Source: Marinomonas rhizomae
GTDB taxonomy: Bacteria > Pseudomonadota > Gammaproteobacteria > Pseudomonadales > Marinomonadaceae
DNA: 64,000 nucleotides
Direction: 5' to 3'
Assembly (NCBI RefSeq): GCF_024397855.1
Contig: NZ_CP073343.1
Location: 1,488,001-1,552,000 of the forward strand
Shown here: in pieces, positions 17,991-26,267 of the stretch
Numbering within the stretch: the first letter of the stretch is position 1
How the letters are laid out: every line of letters begins with the position of its first letter
Made by a program: the position numbers and the translations under genes
The notes under the pieces: model-generated
What the model saw: only the letters and a program-made list of their open reading frames with translations
The model's database searches: none
Told to the model about the DNA's origin: nothing

Positions 17991-19433
17991 TTAACGAGAG
18001 TAGTTTAAAGGGAATTCTACTTTTATTCCTAAGCCACCATCTGGGGAGTGATAAGCACTGATTGTGCCTTGATGTCCATCCACAATACTTGCGCAAATAG
18101 CAAGACCTAAACCTCGCCCGCCAGTTGCACGGTTTCTTGAATTTTCAACACGGAAGAACTGCTCAAAAATTCTGTTTTTATCATCATCGCTAACACCTGG
18201 GGCTGTGTCCTCAAAAAGAATAATAGCCTTTTTGTTCTTTTTGGAGAGCTTAACCGTCAGTTTCCCTGGTGCATTTGTGTATTTTAGCGAGTTATTCATC
18301 AGATTCGAAAAGAGTTGATGTAATCGATCTGAATCACCATTCATAACAATAGGGTTTTTCTGAGAATATTCAAACCCTAATTCTAAACCGCCTTCATTAA
18401 AAGGAAGCGTCATAGATTGAACAGTCTGTTCAATAATCTCATTTAGAGAGATATCTTCCATTTCATAACTCAAGTTACCCATATCATGCATTGATAATTG
18501 GTTTAAGTCATCAATTAGGCGTGCAATATGAAGGGTTTCTTGATGCAAGGAGGAGAGGCTTTCAGGCGTCATTTTAATAATGCCATCCTGCATTGCTTCT
18601 ATTTCTCCTCTCAGAATAGCGACGGGTGTTCTTAACTCATGAGCCGTATCTGCAACCCAGCGTTTACGTGCTTCTCGTGTGTGCTCTAGAGTGCAAGCTA
18701 AGTTATTAAAGTCACAGCTAAGGCTGGCTAATTCATCGCCACCTTTTACCGATATGCGAGTTTCATATTTTCCTGCTGCCAGTTTCTTCGTGGCTTTTTG
18801 CATGGAAATGATAGGGCGACTTAGCCATTGAGCAAGCGGCCATGTTAATAGTGCTGCTATTGCCAACATGAAGGCGGATATGAGCAAAAACGCTTCGCCT
18901 TGTTGGCGAACAAATCGTAATGTTTGGTCTTGTACTAGCTCTCGTATAGAGCGTAAGCCAACGTAGCCGACAACTTTTTTATTTACAGTGACAGCGTGGG
19001 TCTCTGCGTCGGCAAAGCTCGTTTTACCTATTATTGGGTTTTCTTTGGCGTCAAATAATAGAAAACGTTGGCGGTAATACTGGGAGGGATAAATTAAATC
19101 TAAGTTAGGTGTGCTAGGTGGTGGAACCAAGTCGCGTAGGTTATCCACTTTCGCTTTATGCCACTCTTTTTCCATTCGGCTTTCTTGGACTAAAAAATAC
19201 CAATCATCATAGTAAATGTAGAGGTTAGCTGTTCTGTTCGCCATTTGCTCTAGAAAATCGCGATCACGTTCCGTAGCGTAGGATACAAAGCCTCTATCAA
19301 AACTCCATTGAAATACTTGCCACATAGAAACAATGAGTAAAATATTACTTAAAACAAAAACTGCAAAAAGTTTATGTCGAATTTTTAACCCTTTGGTCAT
19401 TGGCATAGCGAAGTTCAGAGTCCTATGGTGCAT
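17991..19433 (-). CDS. baeS: Sensor histidine kinase, BaeS-like
   Basis: Inner-membrane kinase partner of the BaeR-like regulator. The 480 residues show TM1 near 20-40, a periplasmic domain of about 130 residues, TM2 (AFLLISAFMLAIAALLTWPLA), HAMP, a dimerization domain with histidine in ADTAHELRTPVAIL (about H264), and an ATPase domain with GGRGLGLAIC. The start is uncertain: ATG 19433 is used, but ATG 19406 or 19400 would also precede TM1, and none has a good Shine-Dalgarno sequence. The 183-bp gap to the divergent acyltransferase gene should contain the operon promoter. Confidence 0.88.
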   Translation of the reverse strand: MHHRTLNFAMPMTKGLKIRHKLFAVFVLSNILLIVSMWQVFQWSFDRGFVSYATERDRDFLEQMANRTANLYIYYDDWYFLVQESRMEKEWHKAKVDNLRDLVPPPSTPNLDLIYPSQYYRQRFLLFDAKENPIIGKTSFADAETHAVTVNKKVVGYVGLRSIRELVQDQTLRFVRQQGEAFLLISAFMLAIAALLTWPLAQWLSRPIISMQKATKKLAAGKYETRISVKGGDELASLSCDFNNLACTLEHTREARKRWVADTAHELRTPVAILRGEIEAMQDGIIKMTPESLSSLHQETLHIARLIDDLNQLSMHDMGNLSYEMEDISLNEIIEQTVQSMTLPFNEGGLELGFEYSQKNPIVMNGDSDRLHQLFSNLMNNSLKYTNAPGKLTVKLSKKNKKAIILFEDTAPGVSDDDKNRIFEQFFRVENSRNRATGGRGLGLAICASIVDGHQGTISAYHSPDGGLGIKVEFPLNYSR

Positions 19434-19616
19434 CCTGTTTATGTGTCATTCACAGGGATTAATGATGATCGATATGGCGTCGCAATGCTTTCTATATCGA
19501 GCGGGATTATTGGTCATTGTAATCGTCTGTTTACTATACATTTTTATTGTGAAAGCTGGCTACTTAGTTGGAGTGTAAATAATGAGGATTTCCAATAAAG
19601 AGTTTCCTTTAGTATC

Positions 19617-20552
19617 ATGAATAGGTTTTGTCTTTTAGGTTCCTGTATGCCTGCTTTATTCGTGTTAAAAGGTCTGACTTCATTTAGTCTTATTGTCGTT
19701 AATACCTTGATTTGCTTTGCTCCAGTCATGTTATTGGCGTTGGTTAAATGTATTTTGCCGTTCGCATCGGCACGCGCCGTTTTAAATGTTGTATTGGATA
19801 ATATCGCGACATTTTGGATCGGAGTGAATAACATCAACCAGCGGGTCCTGGGTGGCTCAGATATTTCTGTGTTGGGAAAGCACGATTTTGTATTGAATGA
19901 TTGGTATATGGTGACGGCAAATCATCAATCTTGGGTGGATATTCTTATCTTGCAGCGCCTGTTTAACAGACGCATTCCTTTTATTAAGTTTTTTTTAAAG
20001 CGTGAGCTGATTTGGGTGCCTTTTATCGGTCTGGCTTGGTGGGCGTTAGAGTTTCCCTTCATGAAGCGTTACAGTCCTGCTTTGCTAAAAAAACGCCCTG
20101 AACTCAAAGGAAAAGATATTGAGATGACGAAAAGGGCGTGCGATAAGTTTCAGTACTTTCCTGTGTCTATTATGAACTTTTTGGAAGGGACTCGCTTTAC
20201 ACCTCAAAAGCATGATCAACAATCCAGTCAGTATAAACATCTCTTGACGCCTAAAGCGGGTGGTTTGTCGTTTGCGCTAAATGCAATGGATGGCAAGTTG
20301 CATCAGTTAATAGATGTCACCATTGTTTATTCAGACGGAATTCCGAGTTTTTTTGATTACCTTTGCGGGAAAGTGTCTAACATCAAAGTGCATATCCGAG
20401 TAATGCCTATTGATGATTCTTTGCTTGGAGACTATCAAAACGATGCGGAATATAGGGCGTACTTTCAGCAATGGGTGAATGTGCTTTGGCAGCAAAAAGA
20501 CCAGCAGTTTGAAAGCTTGCTGCAAGCTGAGCCGAAAGATCATTGGTTGTAA
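19617..20552 (+). CDS. yihG: PlsC-type acyltransferase, YihG-like
   Basis: Inner-membrane 1-acylglycerol-3-phosphate acyltransferase family member. The HX4D catalytic motif is NHQSWVD (about H102) and the substrate motif is NFLEGTRF (about 190). The 311 residues align to E. coli YihG along its length, including FIKFFLKRELIWVPFIGLAWW, PFMKRYS and QQWVNVLWQQKD. The N-terminus is a membrane helix. ATG 19617 lacks a Shine-Dalgarno sequence, while ATG 19647 has TAGG at suitable distance, so the shorter form is possible. It likely adjusts acyl composition of phospholipids. Divergent from the BaeS-like gene. Confidence 0.88.
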   Translation: MNRFCLLGSCMPALFVLKGLTSFSLIVVNTLICFAPVMLLALVKCILPFASARAVLNVVLDNIATFWIGVNNINQRVLGGSDISVLGKHDFVLNDWYMVTANHQSWVDILILQRLFNRRIPFIKFFLKRELIWVPFIGLAWWALEFPFMKRYSPALLKKRPELKGKDIEMTKRACDKFQYFPVSIMNFLEGTRFTPQKHDQQSSQYKHLLTPKAGGLSFALNAMDGKLHQLIDVTIVYSDGIPSFFDYLCGKVSNIKVHIRVMPIDDSLLGDYQNDAEYRAYFQQWVNVLWQQKDQQFESLLQAEPKDHWL

Positions 20553-20661
20553 ATAGAAAATTTCTTTCTGTATCCTTCAATTAATCAAGAATTGTATCTT
20601 TTCACTTTTAATAAAATATCTGACCCTGTTTCTCTGCATTTAATTTGTCGAGGCGCTTGGT

Positions 20662-21828
20662 ATGGATATTTCTCATTTATTGACTTCACACTCACGAAAC
20701 ATGGAAGCCTCTTTGGTTCGTGAGCTGCTGCATTACAGTCAACAGCCTGACATTCTATCTTTAGCGGGTGGTTTGCCTGATGAAAACTTGATGCCTGCCT
20801 ACCCGGAGTTGGAGCGGCTAACTGACAGTCGTCAGTATGGCCCAAGCGAAGGTGAAAAAGAGCTTCGAGAGTGTATTTTATCTATTGTTGCAGAGCGGGG
20901 TATTGATGCATCGATAGGTAATGTGTTGGTAACCAACGGCTCGCAGCAAGGTTTGGATATTATTAGTCGTTTAATTTTAGACGAAAGCTCGACTATTCTA
21001 ACTGAACAGCCAACGTATCTAGCCGCTTGTCAGGTATTTAAATTACAAGGCGCAAAGGTTCAAGATGTTTTGTCTGATGCGGAGGGGATGTCTGTCTCCG
21101 CTTTGCGTGATGCGATTGAGCAACATCAGCCGAAAGCGGTTTATTTGATTCCTAATTTTCAAAATCCTGCGGGACATTGTTATAGCTTGCAGCGCCGGCA
21201 CGAGATTGCTGCCTTGCTTGATGAGAAAAACATATTACTCATAGAAGATGATCCATACCGTGATCTTTGTTATGACAATGTCGACCTTACACCAATTTCC
21301 ACCTTGATAAAGCAAGCGCCTTGGTTGTACATGGGGAGTTTTTCTAAGGTTTTGTGGCCGGGGTTGCGTACTGGCTATATTGTTTCCTGTGAGGCTTTTT
21401 CTCTGTACTTGGTTAAAGTAAAGCAAGCCGTTGATCTTCATACCAACCGTCTTGGTCAGAGCGTGATTACCCAGTTCTTTAAGTCTGGACAATATCCGGA
21501 TCACGTTATTAAGCTTCAAAAGGCCTATAAGGAAAAGCGAGATGTGATGGCGCAAGCTTTAAGTGTAGAGCTTGGCGATCTTGTTGTATTTTCGCTTCCA
21601 GCTGGTGGTATGTTCTTTTGGGTAAAGTTGCCCGACGGTGTTTCATCGCAACGAGTACTGACTGAGGCATTGAAGGATAAGGTATTGGTGCTGCCTGGAA
21701 CGCCATTTTTTCCGTGTGAAAGTCCGCTTGATGATTCGTTCCTGCGGTTGAGTTTTGCGCGCGTCTCTCCGGCGCAAATCCAACAAGCCATTGTGGTGCT
21801 TGCTAAAGTCATTAGGCAGCTTACTTAG
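20662..21828 (+). CDS. PLP-dependent class I/II aminotransferase
   Basis: Cytosolic aminotransferase of 388 residues related to the LysN/2-aminoadipate and MocR-type group. Markers are SLAGGLPDENLMPAY at the start, the YGPSEG loop, LIPNFQNPAGH, IEDDPYRDLCYD with the PLP-contact aspartate and tyrosine, and GSFSKVLWPGLRTGY with PLP lysine K229. There is no N-terminal GntR DNA-binding domain, so it is an enzyme and not a MocR regulator. The natural amino acid substrate cannot be told. It is 109 bp downstream of the yihG-like gene on the same strand. Confidence 0.87.
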   Translation: MDISHLLTSHSRNMEASLVRELLHYSQQPDILSLAGGLPDENLMPAYPELERLTDSRQYGPSEGEKELRECILSIVAERGIDASIGNVLVTNGSQQGLDIISRLILDESSTILTEQPTYLAACQVFKLQGAKVQDVLSDAEGMSVSALRDAIEQHQPKAVYLIPNFQNPAGHCYSLQRRHEIAALLDEKNILLIEDDPYRDLCYDNVDLTPISTLIKQAPWLYMGSFSKVLWPGLRTGYIVSCEAFSLYLVKVKQAVDLHTNRLGQSVITQFFKSGQYPDHVIKLQKAYKEKRDVMAQALSVELGDLVVFSLPAGGMFFWVKLPDGVSSQRVLTEALKDKVLVLPGTPFFPCESPLDDSFLRLSFARVSPAQIQQAIVVLAKVIRQLT

Positions 21829-22007
21829 TTTGCTGAAGTCACTTGGAGTGACTAGCTATGTCTATATTGACTAGGTTTATTGCTTCAAGGCATTTTTGTT
21901 GTGTTAAGGCTGGCTTTTTATTGTATTTATGCTTGGCTAGCAGTTCCTTCTTTTTGGGCTACACGTTAGAATCTTACTTTTAAGACTGTATAGAATAGGA
22001 ATATGTA

Positions 22008-22721
22008 ATGGGCAGAGCCTTTCAAAACCGCAAAGAGTCCATGGCAAAAACGTCTGACCAGAAAGCCAAGGTTTACAGTAAATACGGCCGTGAGATTTAT
22101 GTTTGCGCAAAATCCGGTGGTATCGACCCTAATGGTAATTTGGCACTACGTTCTCTGATTGACCGAGCTAAAAAAGATCAGGTGCCAACGCACGTTATCG
22201 ACAAAGCGATTGATAAGGCGAAAGGTGGCGGTGGAGAAGACTTTGATACGGCTCGCTACGAAGGTTTTGGTCCTGGTAATACGATGGTTATCGTGGATTG
22301 TTTGTCAGATAACCCAAACCGTACTTTTGGTGATGTGCGTACTTGCTTTAACAAAGTGAAGTGCAAAATTGGTGGGCAGGGTAGTGTGAGTCACATGTTT
22401 GACCACAGTGCTATTTTTGTTTTTGCTGGCACGGATGAAGAAGCAGTATTAGAAGCCTTAATGATGGCGGATGTTGATGTAACCGATATCGAGCTAGAAG
22501 ACGGTAAGGTGACAGTGTTTGCGCCTCATACAGATTACAGTAAAGCGAAAACGGCCATTACGGATGCGCTTGGCGACATTGAATTTGAAGTAGATGAAAT
22601 TCAGTTTGTTGCTCAAAACACTATAGAAATTCAAGGTGAAGAGTTGGAACAGTTTGATCGCTTCTTGGATCTGTTGAATGACCTAGACGATGTGCAGCGT
22701 GTTTATCATAACGCTGAATAA
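22008..22721 (+). CDS. YebC/PmpR family protein, YeeN-like
   Basis: Member of the YebC/TACO1 family; these proteins act as DNA-binding regulators, and recent work on homologues links them to translation of proline stretches. The 237 residues match E. coli YeeN in length and at [55 protein letters not shown] and the C-terminal DDVQRVYHN. The YeeN type differs from YebC by its N-terminus. Monocistronic: its own terminator follows directly. Which molecular role applies here is not decided by sequence. Confidence 0.9.
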   Translation: MGRAFQNRKESMAKTSDQKAKVYSKYGREIYVCAKSGGIDPNGNLALRSLIDRAKKDQVPTHVIDKAIDKAKGGGGEDFDTARYEGFGPGNTMVIVDCLSDNPNRTFGDVRTCFNKVKCKIGGQGSVSHMFDHSAIFVFAGTDEEAVLEALMMADVDVTDIELEDGKVTVFAPHTDYSKAKTAITDALGDIEFEVDEIQFVAQNTIEIQGEELEQFDRFLDLLNDLDDVQRVYHNAE

Positions 22722-22730
22722 TAGAATGAG

Positions 22731-22767
22731 AGGCCTCAGTGATATTTTTCACTAAGGCCTTTTTTTA
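22731..22767 (+). terminator. Rho-independent terminator after the YeeN-like gene
   Basis: AGGCCTCAGTGA (22731-22742) pairs with TCACTAAGGCCT (22749-22760) apart from one mismatch, followed by a run of T. Confidence 0.9.
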
Positions 22768-22783
22768 TGTATGTTGATTAAAA

Positions 22784-22978
22784 ATGACCAAGCCAAAACC
22801 TCAGTTAAAATCTCCCTGCGTTAATGTCTGTCTTCTCAATGATGAAGATGTTTGTGTCGGCTGTTATCGTACCGGTAAAGAAATCAGTCAGTGGGGAAGT
22901 ATGAATAAAGCCTCTCAGCAGGCAGTGATGAAGAAGGTTCGTGAGCGAGAGGCTAAAAGCAGTTTTGTTTCTGGCTAG
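22784..22978 (+). CDS. DUF1289 family small protein
   Basis: Small protein of 64 residues with the DUF1289 cysteine pattern: SPCVNVCLLNDEDVCVGCYRTGKEISQWGSM. The four cysteines (near 12, 16, 24, 27) look like a metal or cluster site. Function is unknown. It is preceded by a terminator and converges on the glycosyltransferase gene 23 bp away. Confidence 0.85.
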   Translation: MTKPKPQLKSPCVNVCLLNDEDVCVGCYRTGKEISQWGSMNKASQQAVMKKVREREAKSSFVSG

Positions 22979-23001
22979 CGTTTTTTTTGCTGCTGTTAGT
23001 G

Positions 23002-24234
23002 TTATCCCTCTTCATTTTTGTTTTTCAGCTCTATCCATTGCGACATGTATTGTGTGCTTTTAAGGCTGTGGTGTCGCAGCATTAAACCCAAGAAGTGTTT
23101 TTTCCTCAGGCTGTCCTTTAGCTGAACGTGTAGCTTCAATCGATTGATTAATTTTGGCTCCCATTCTTCTGCTTGATAACGAGTTTGTAGGATTTTATTG
23201 CCATTTTTTTGCATCAGTAACCAGCTTTCTTTGTCCTCATAGAGGGAGGCAGCGGCATCAGCAAAGGTTTCTATGTCGTCGGTTATCACCCCGTTCCATG
23301 GGAATGCGCCATGCATAGATTCTGCACCAATGCTGGTGGTTATGCTTGGAGTACCTACTTGCATGGCTTCAACTAATTTGCCTTTAATGCCTGCGCCAAA
23401 GCGTAATGGCGCTAAGCAAAGTCGCGATTGTTGCATGACGGCTTGAGCGTCTTCAGCCCAGCCTTTCACTAAAAAGCCCTCTTTTGCATTGTGCAGCTGT
23501 GTGGCTTTTGGTGGCGGATAAGCGCCGTAAATATGCATCTCAGCTTTCGGTAAGCGTTTGCGGATTTTTGGCCATATCTCTGTTTTTAATTGTAGGACGG
23601 CATCCCAATTTGGCGCGTGACGAAAGTTGCCTATGCTAATAAAATGCTGGCGATCTTCGAAGCTCAGTAATTTGTCTGTGTTTTGTGGTTCTGGCAGCAT
23701 AAAGGGGAGGTGTAATACGTGCGTTTCTGGCACGTGGAACTCATCGACCAGTAGTTTTGCTTCTACTTCAGAAATCATCAGGGTTAAATCGCAGCGATGG
23801 ATGGCGGCGATTTCTCGAATGCCATGATCGCTATAAAGGTCTTCAACTGCAAAGTCTCGATTTTGTTTCAGCGCATTGTGTCTGGCTTGTCTTAGTGAGT
23901 GAAGGTCTTCCGTATTCAGGATTCGTAATGAGTCTGGACTGAACTTTTCTACACGCCAGCCAAATTGTTCTTCCATCATGAAGCGATCAAATATCACTAT
24001 GTCTGGCTTTTTGTGTGCAATATAGTGATCAAATGATGCGCTATTGAGCTCAATATGCTCGGCTTCAATGCCCAGCAGGGAAAGGTCAGCCATGTGTTCT
24101 GTTTGCTGAGCGGGGCTCGCAAAAGAAATTTGCCATTGCTCTTTGTGAAAGCAGTTGAGTAATTGCATCATTCTACTGCCAGCAGCGGAAGAGTTTGGTT
24201 CTGGCCAGACGTAGCCGATGACGAGTAGGTGCAC
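23002..24234 (-). CDS. Glycosyltransferase, GT-B fold (GT4-like)
   Basis: Probable sugar-nucleotide-dependent glycosyltransferase of 410 residues. The N-terminal half starts VIGYVWPEPNSSAAGSRMMQLL. The C-terminal half carries HFISIGNFRHAPNWDAVL, AEMHIYGAYPP and the nucleotide-sugar region CLAPLRFGAGIKGKLVEAMQVGTPSITTSIGAE with the glutamate of the E-x7-E type motif. A basic C-terminal extension ends the protein. No polysaccharide cluster surrounds it, so the acceptor is unknown. Divergent from fabV by 164 bp. Confidence 0.82.
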   Translation of the reverse strand: MHLLVIGYVWPEPNSSAAGSRMMQLLNCFHKEQWQISFASPAQQTEHMADLSLLGIEAEHIELNSASFDHYIAHKKPDIVIFDRFMMEEQFGWRVEKFSPDSLRILNTEDLHSLRQARHNALKQNRDFAVEDLYSDHGIREIAAIHRCDLTLMISEVEAKLLVDEFHVPETHVLHLPFMLPEPQNTDKLLSFEDRQHFISIGNFRHAPNWDAVLQLKTEIWPKIRKRLPKAEMHIYGAYPPPKATQLHNAKEGFLVKGWAEDAQAVMQQSRLCLAPLRFGAGIKGKLVEAMQVGTPSITTSIGAESMHGAFPWNGVITDDIETFADAAASLYEDKESWLLMQKNGNKILQTRYQAEEWEPKLINRLKLHVQLKDSLRKKHFLGLMLRHHSLKSTQYMSQWIELKNKNEEG

Positions 24235-24398
24235 GGTGTTCTCTCAAGGTTTCAATGGTTTATTGGTTCTGAATTTTTAGCAGAATCAGGACATATTCGT
24301 TCGGCTATTGTATCATGGCAGGTAGATTTGTCTTGTCTGCCTCATTTGAAGGGATTGTCAGGCAAGACGTAAGCAAAACATGACGTTGAGAAGATATT

Positions 24399-25601
24399 AT
24401 GATCATAAAACCAAAGATTCGCGGATTTATTTGTACAACAACGCATCCAGTAGGTTGTGAGCAAAACGTAAGAGATCAAATCGCTTTTACTAAAAGCAAA
24501 GGGGCGATTGAAAACGGTCCTAAAAAAGTACTCGTAATCGGTGCGTCAAGTGGCTATGGCTTGTCTTCTCGTATCGCTGCGGCGTTCGGTTCAGGTGCCG
24601 CAACAATTGGTGTTTTCTTCGAAAAACCAGGTACTGAGAAAAAAACCGGTACGGCAGGTTGGTACAATTCTGCGGCATTCGACAAAGTGGCCAAAGAAGA
24701 AGGCTTGTATTCTAAAAGCATCAATGGCGACGCTTTTTCAAACGAAGCGCGTGACACCGTTATTGATTTGATTAAGCAAGATCTTGGTCAAGTAGACATG
24801 GTGGTTTACTCACTGGCATCTCCGGTTCGTAAAATGCCTGAAACAGGTGAAGTTATTCGTTCAGTTCTTAAACCTATTGGTCAGCCTTACCGCTCCACTG
24901 CCATTGATACGAATAAAGATGTCATCATTGAAGCGGAAATTGAGCCAGCAACAGAAGAAGAGATTGAAGCGACTACAACCGTAATGGGTGGTCAAGATTG
25001 GGAGCTTTGGATGTCTGCTTTACAAGAGGCAGGTGTTTTGGCAGAGGGTGCTCGCACCGTAGCTTACTCTTACATTGGCTCTGATATCACTTGGCCGATT
25101 TATTGGCATGGTGCGCTTGGTAAAGCGAAAGAAGATTTAGATCGTGCCTCTGCAGCTATTGATTCTGAGTTAGCTAAAATCGGCGGTGGTGCGAATGTTG
25201 CCGTATTGAAATCGGTTGTTACTCAGGCGTCTTCAGCTATTCCAGTGATGCCTTTGTACTTGGCGATGGTCTTCAAAGTGATGCGTGAAAAAGGCATTCA
25301 TGAAGGTTGTATGGATCAGATTTATCGCATGTTCTCTGAACGTTTGTACAACAACCACAATCCAGCAGAATTGACAGACGACAAAAATCGTTTGCGTTTG
25401 GATGATTGGGAATTGCGTGAAGACGTACAGCAAGCTTGTCGTGAGCTTTGGCCTCAGGTAAATGATGCTAACTTGTTTGCTGAGACAGACTACCAGCTTT
25501 ATAAAGATGAGTTTTTGAAGTTGTTTGGTTTTGGTGTGGATGGTGTTGATTACGACGCTGAAGCAAATCCAGAAGCGGATTTTGAAGTCATTACTCTTTA
25601 G
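24399..25601 (+). CDS. fabV: Trans-2-enoyl-ACP reductase FabV
   Basis: NADH-dependent enoyl-ACP reductase that completes each cycle of type II fatty-acid elongation. Members are typically tolerant of triclosan. The 400 residues match FabV length. Markers are [17 protein letters not shown] at the start, the dinucleotide-binding [30 protein letters not shown], and the catalytic Y-x8-K arrangement in [10 protein letters not shown]. No fabI was seen in the window. Terminated by a strong hairpin. Monocistronic. Confidence 0.96.
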   Translation: MIIKPKIRGFICTTTHPVGCEQNVRDQIAFTKSKGAIENGPKKVLVIGASSGYGLSSRIAAAFGSGAATIGVFFEKPGTEKKTGTAGWYNSAAFDKVAKEEGLYSKSINGDAFSNEARDTVIDLIKQDLGQVDMVVYSLASPVRKMPETGEVIRSVLKPIGQPYRSTAIDTNKDVIIEAEIEPATEEEIEATTTVMGGQDWELWMSALQEAGVLAEGARTVAYSYIGSDITWPIYWHGALGKAKEDLDRASAAIDSELAKIGGGANVAVLKSVVTQASSAIPVMPLYLAMVFKVMREKGIHEGCMDQIYRMFSERLYNNHNPAELTDDKNRLRLDDWELREDVQQACRELWPQVNDANLFAETDYQLYKDEFLKLFGFGVDGVDYDAEANPEADFEVITL

Positions 25602-25618
25602 TTTTAATTAAAAGAGAC

Positions 25619-25657
25619 AAAAAAGGAGTTCAAGTATTGCTTGGGCTCCTTTTTTTA
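25619..25657 (+). terminator. Rho-independent terminator after fabV
   Basis: AAAAAAGGAG-tt-CAAG pairs with CTTG-gg-CTCCTTTTTT around loop TATTG, ending in a T run. Confidence 0.9.
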
Positions 25658-25704
25658 TGTGTTTTTATCTCTTATAGTGAATGGAGTCTTATTCTGGGGT
25701 GGTT

Positions 25705-26244
25705 ATGAAATATTCATTTGGGTTACTTTTTGCAGTATCGCTATGCGCAGATGCTCAGACTATTGAGCGTCAGTCAGTTGATATTATCTATGGTAATCAG
25801 GTTATTCATACCGAGCATCAAATTGTTGTCAGTTCTCAAGAAGAAGTGGCGGTTATCCCGGCAGAAAAGGCAAAGATGACCTTAGGGCCAAATATTGTTA
25901 TTACGGCTGATGGTAAAGGTCTGTCTTATTTGGAAGAAAATGCCATCGCGGAGCGCGAACAGGCGATTTACGATGAAGTAAATAAGCGAACCGAAGACGC
26001 GCCATTTACTGTGTTGTTTACAGGAAATATACCAGAAGATATTCAAGCTAAGCGTCTTCGCATGATGCCGGAGATTGGTATTTTTGGTGATCAGGTAAGA
26101 GCGGATGATACGTCTGAAGATAAAGTTCAGCCTGATGTTGGGGATTTTTCGCCCATTGGAAAAGGGGTTGAGCCGGCGGCTAACGGTGCGAAAGGGGCTC
26201 CTGCAACCGATCAGGAAAAGCTGGAGAAGCTGATCGGAGGGTGA
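25705..26244 (+). CDS. Secreted hypothetical protein
   Basis: No recognised family. I use ATG 25705 (MKYSFGLLFAVSLCADAQ), which has GGGGTGG just upstream and gives a clean signal peptide cut near ADAQ; an in-frame ATG at 25681 would add eight residues. The mature protein of about 160 residues is acidic, with a helical middle (YLEENAIAEREQAIYDEVNKR) and a low-complexity, glycine- and alanine-rich C-terminus ending KLEKLIGG. Probably periplasmic. It converges with the M16 peptidase gene 23 bp away and no terminator is visible between them. Confidence 0.7.
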   Translation: MKYSFGLLFAVSLCADAQTIERQSVDIIYGNQVIHTEHQIVVSSQEEVAVIPAEKAKMTLGPNIVITADGKGLSYLEENAIAEREQAIYDEVNKRTEDAPFTVLFTGNIPEDIQAKRLRMMPEIGIFGDQVRADDTSEDKVQPDVGDFSPIGKGVEPAANGAKGAPATDQEKLEKLIGG

Positions 26245-26267
26245 TTTATTCTCGTCATTATTCCATT

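Noticed and set aside
21837..21853. AGTCACT/AGTGACT hairpin after the aminotransferase gene
   Set aside because: Stem is short with a three-base loop and no T run, so it is too weak to call a terminator.
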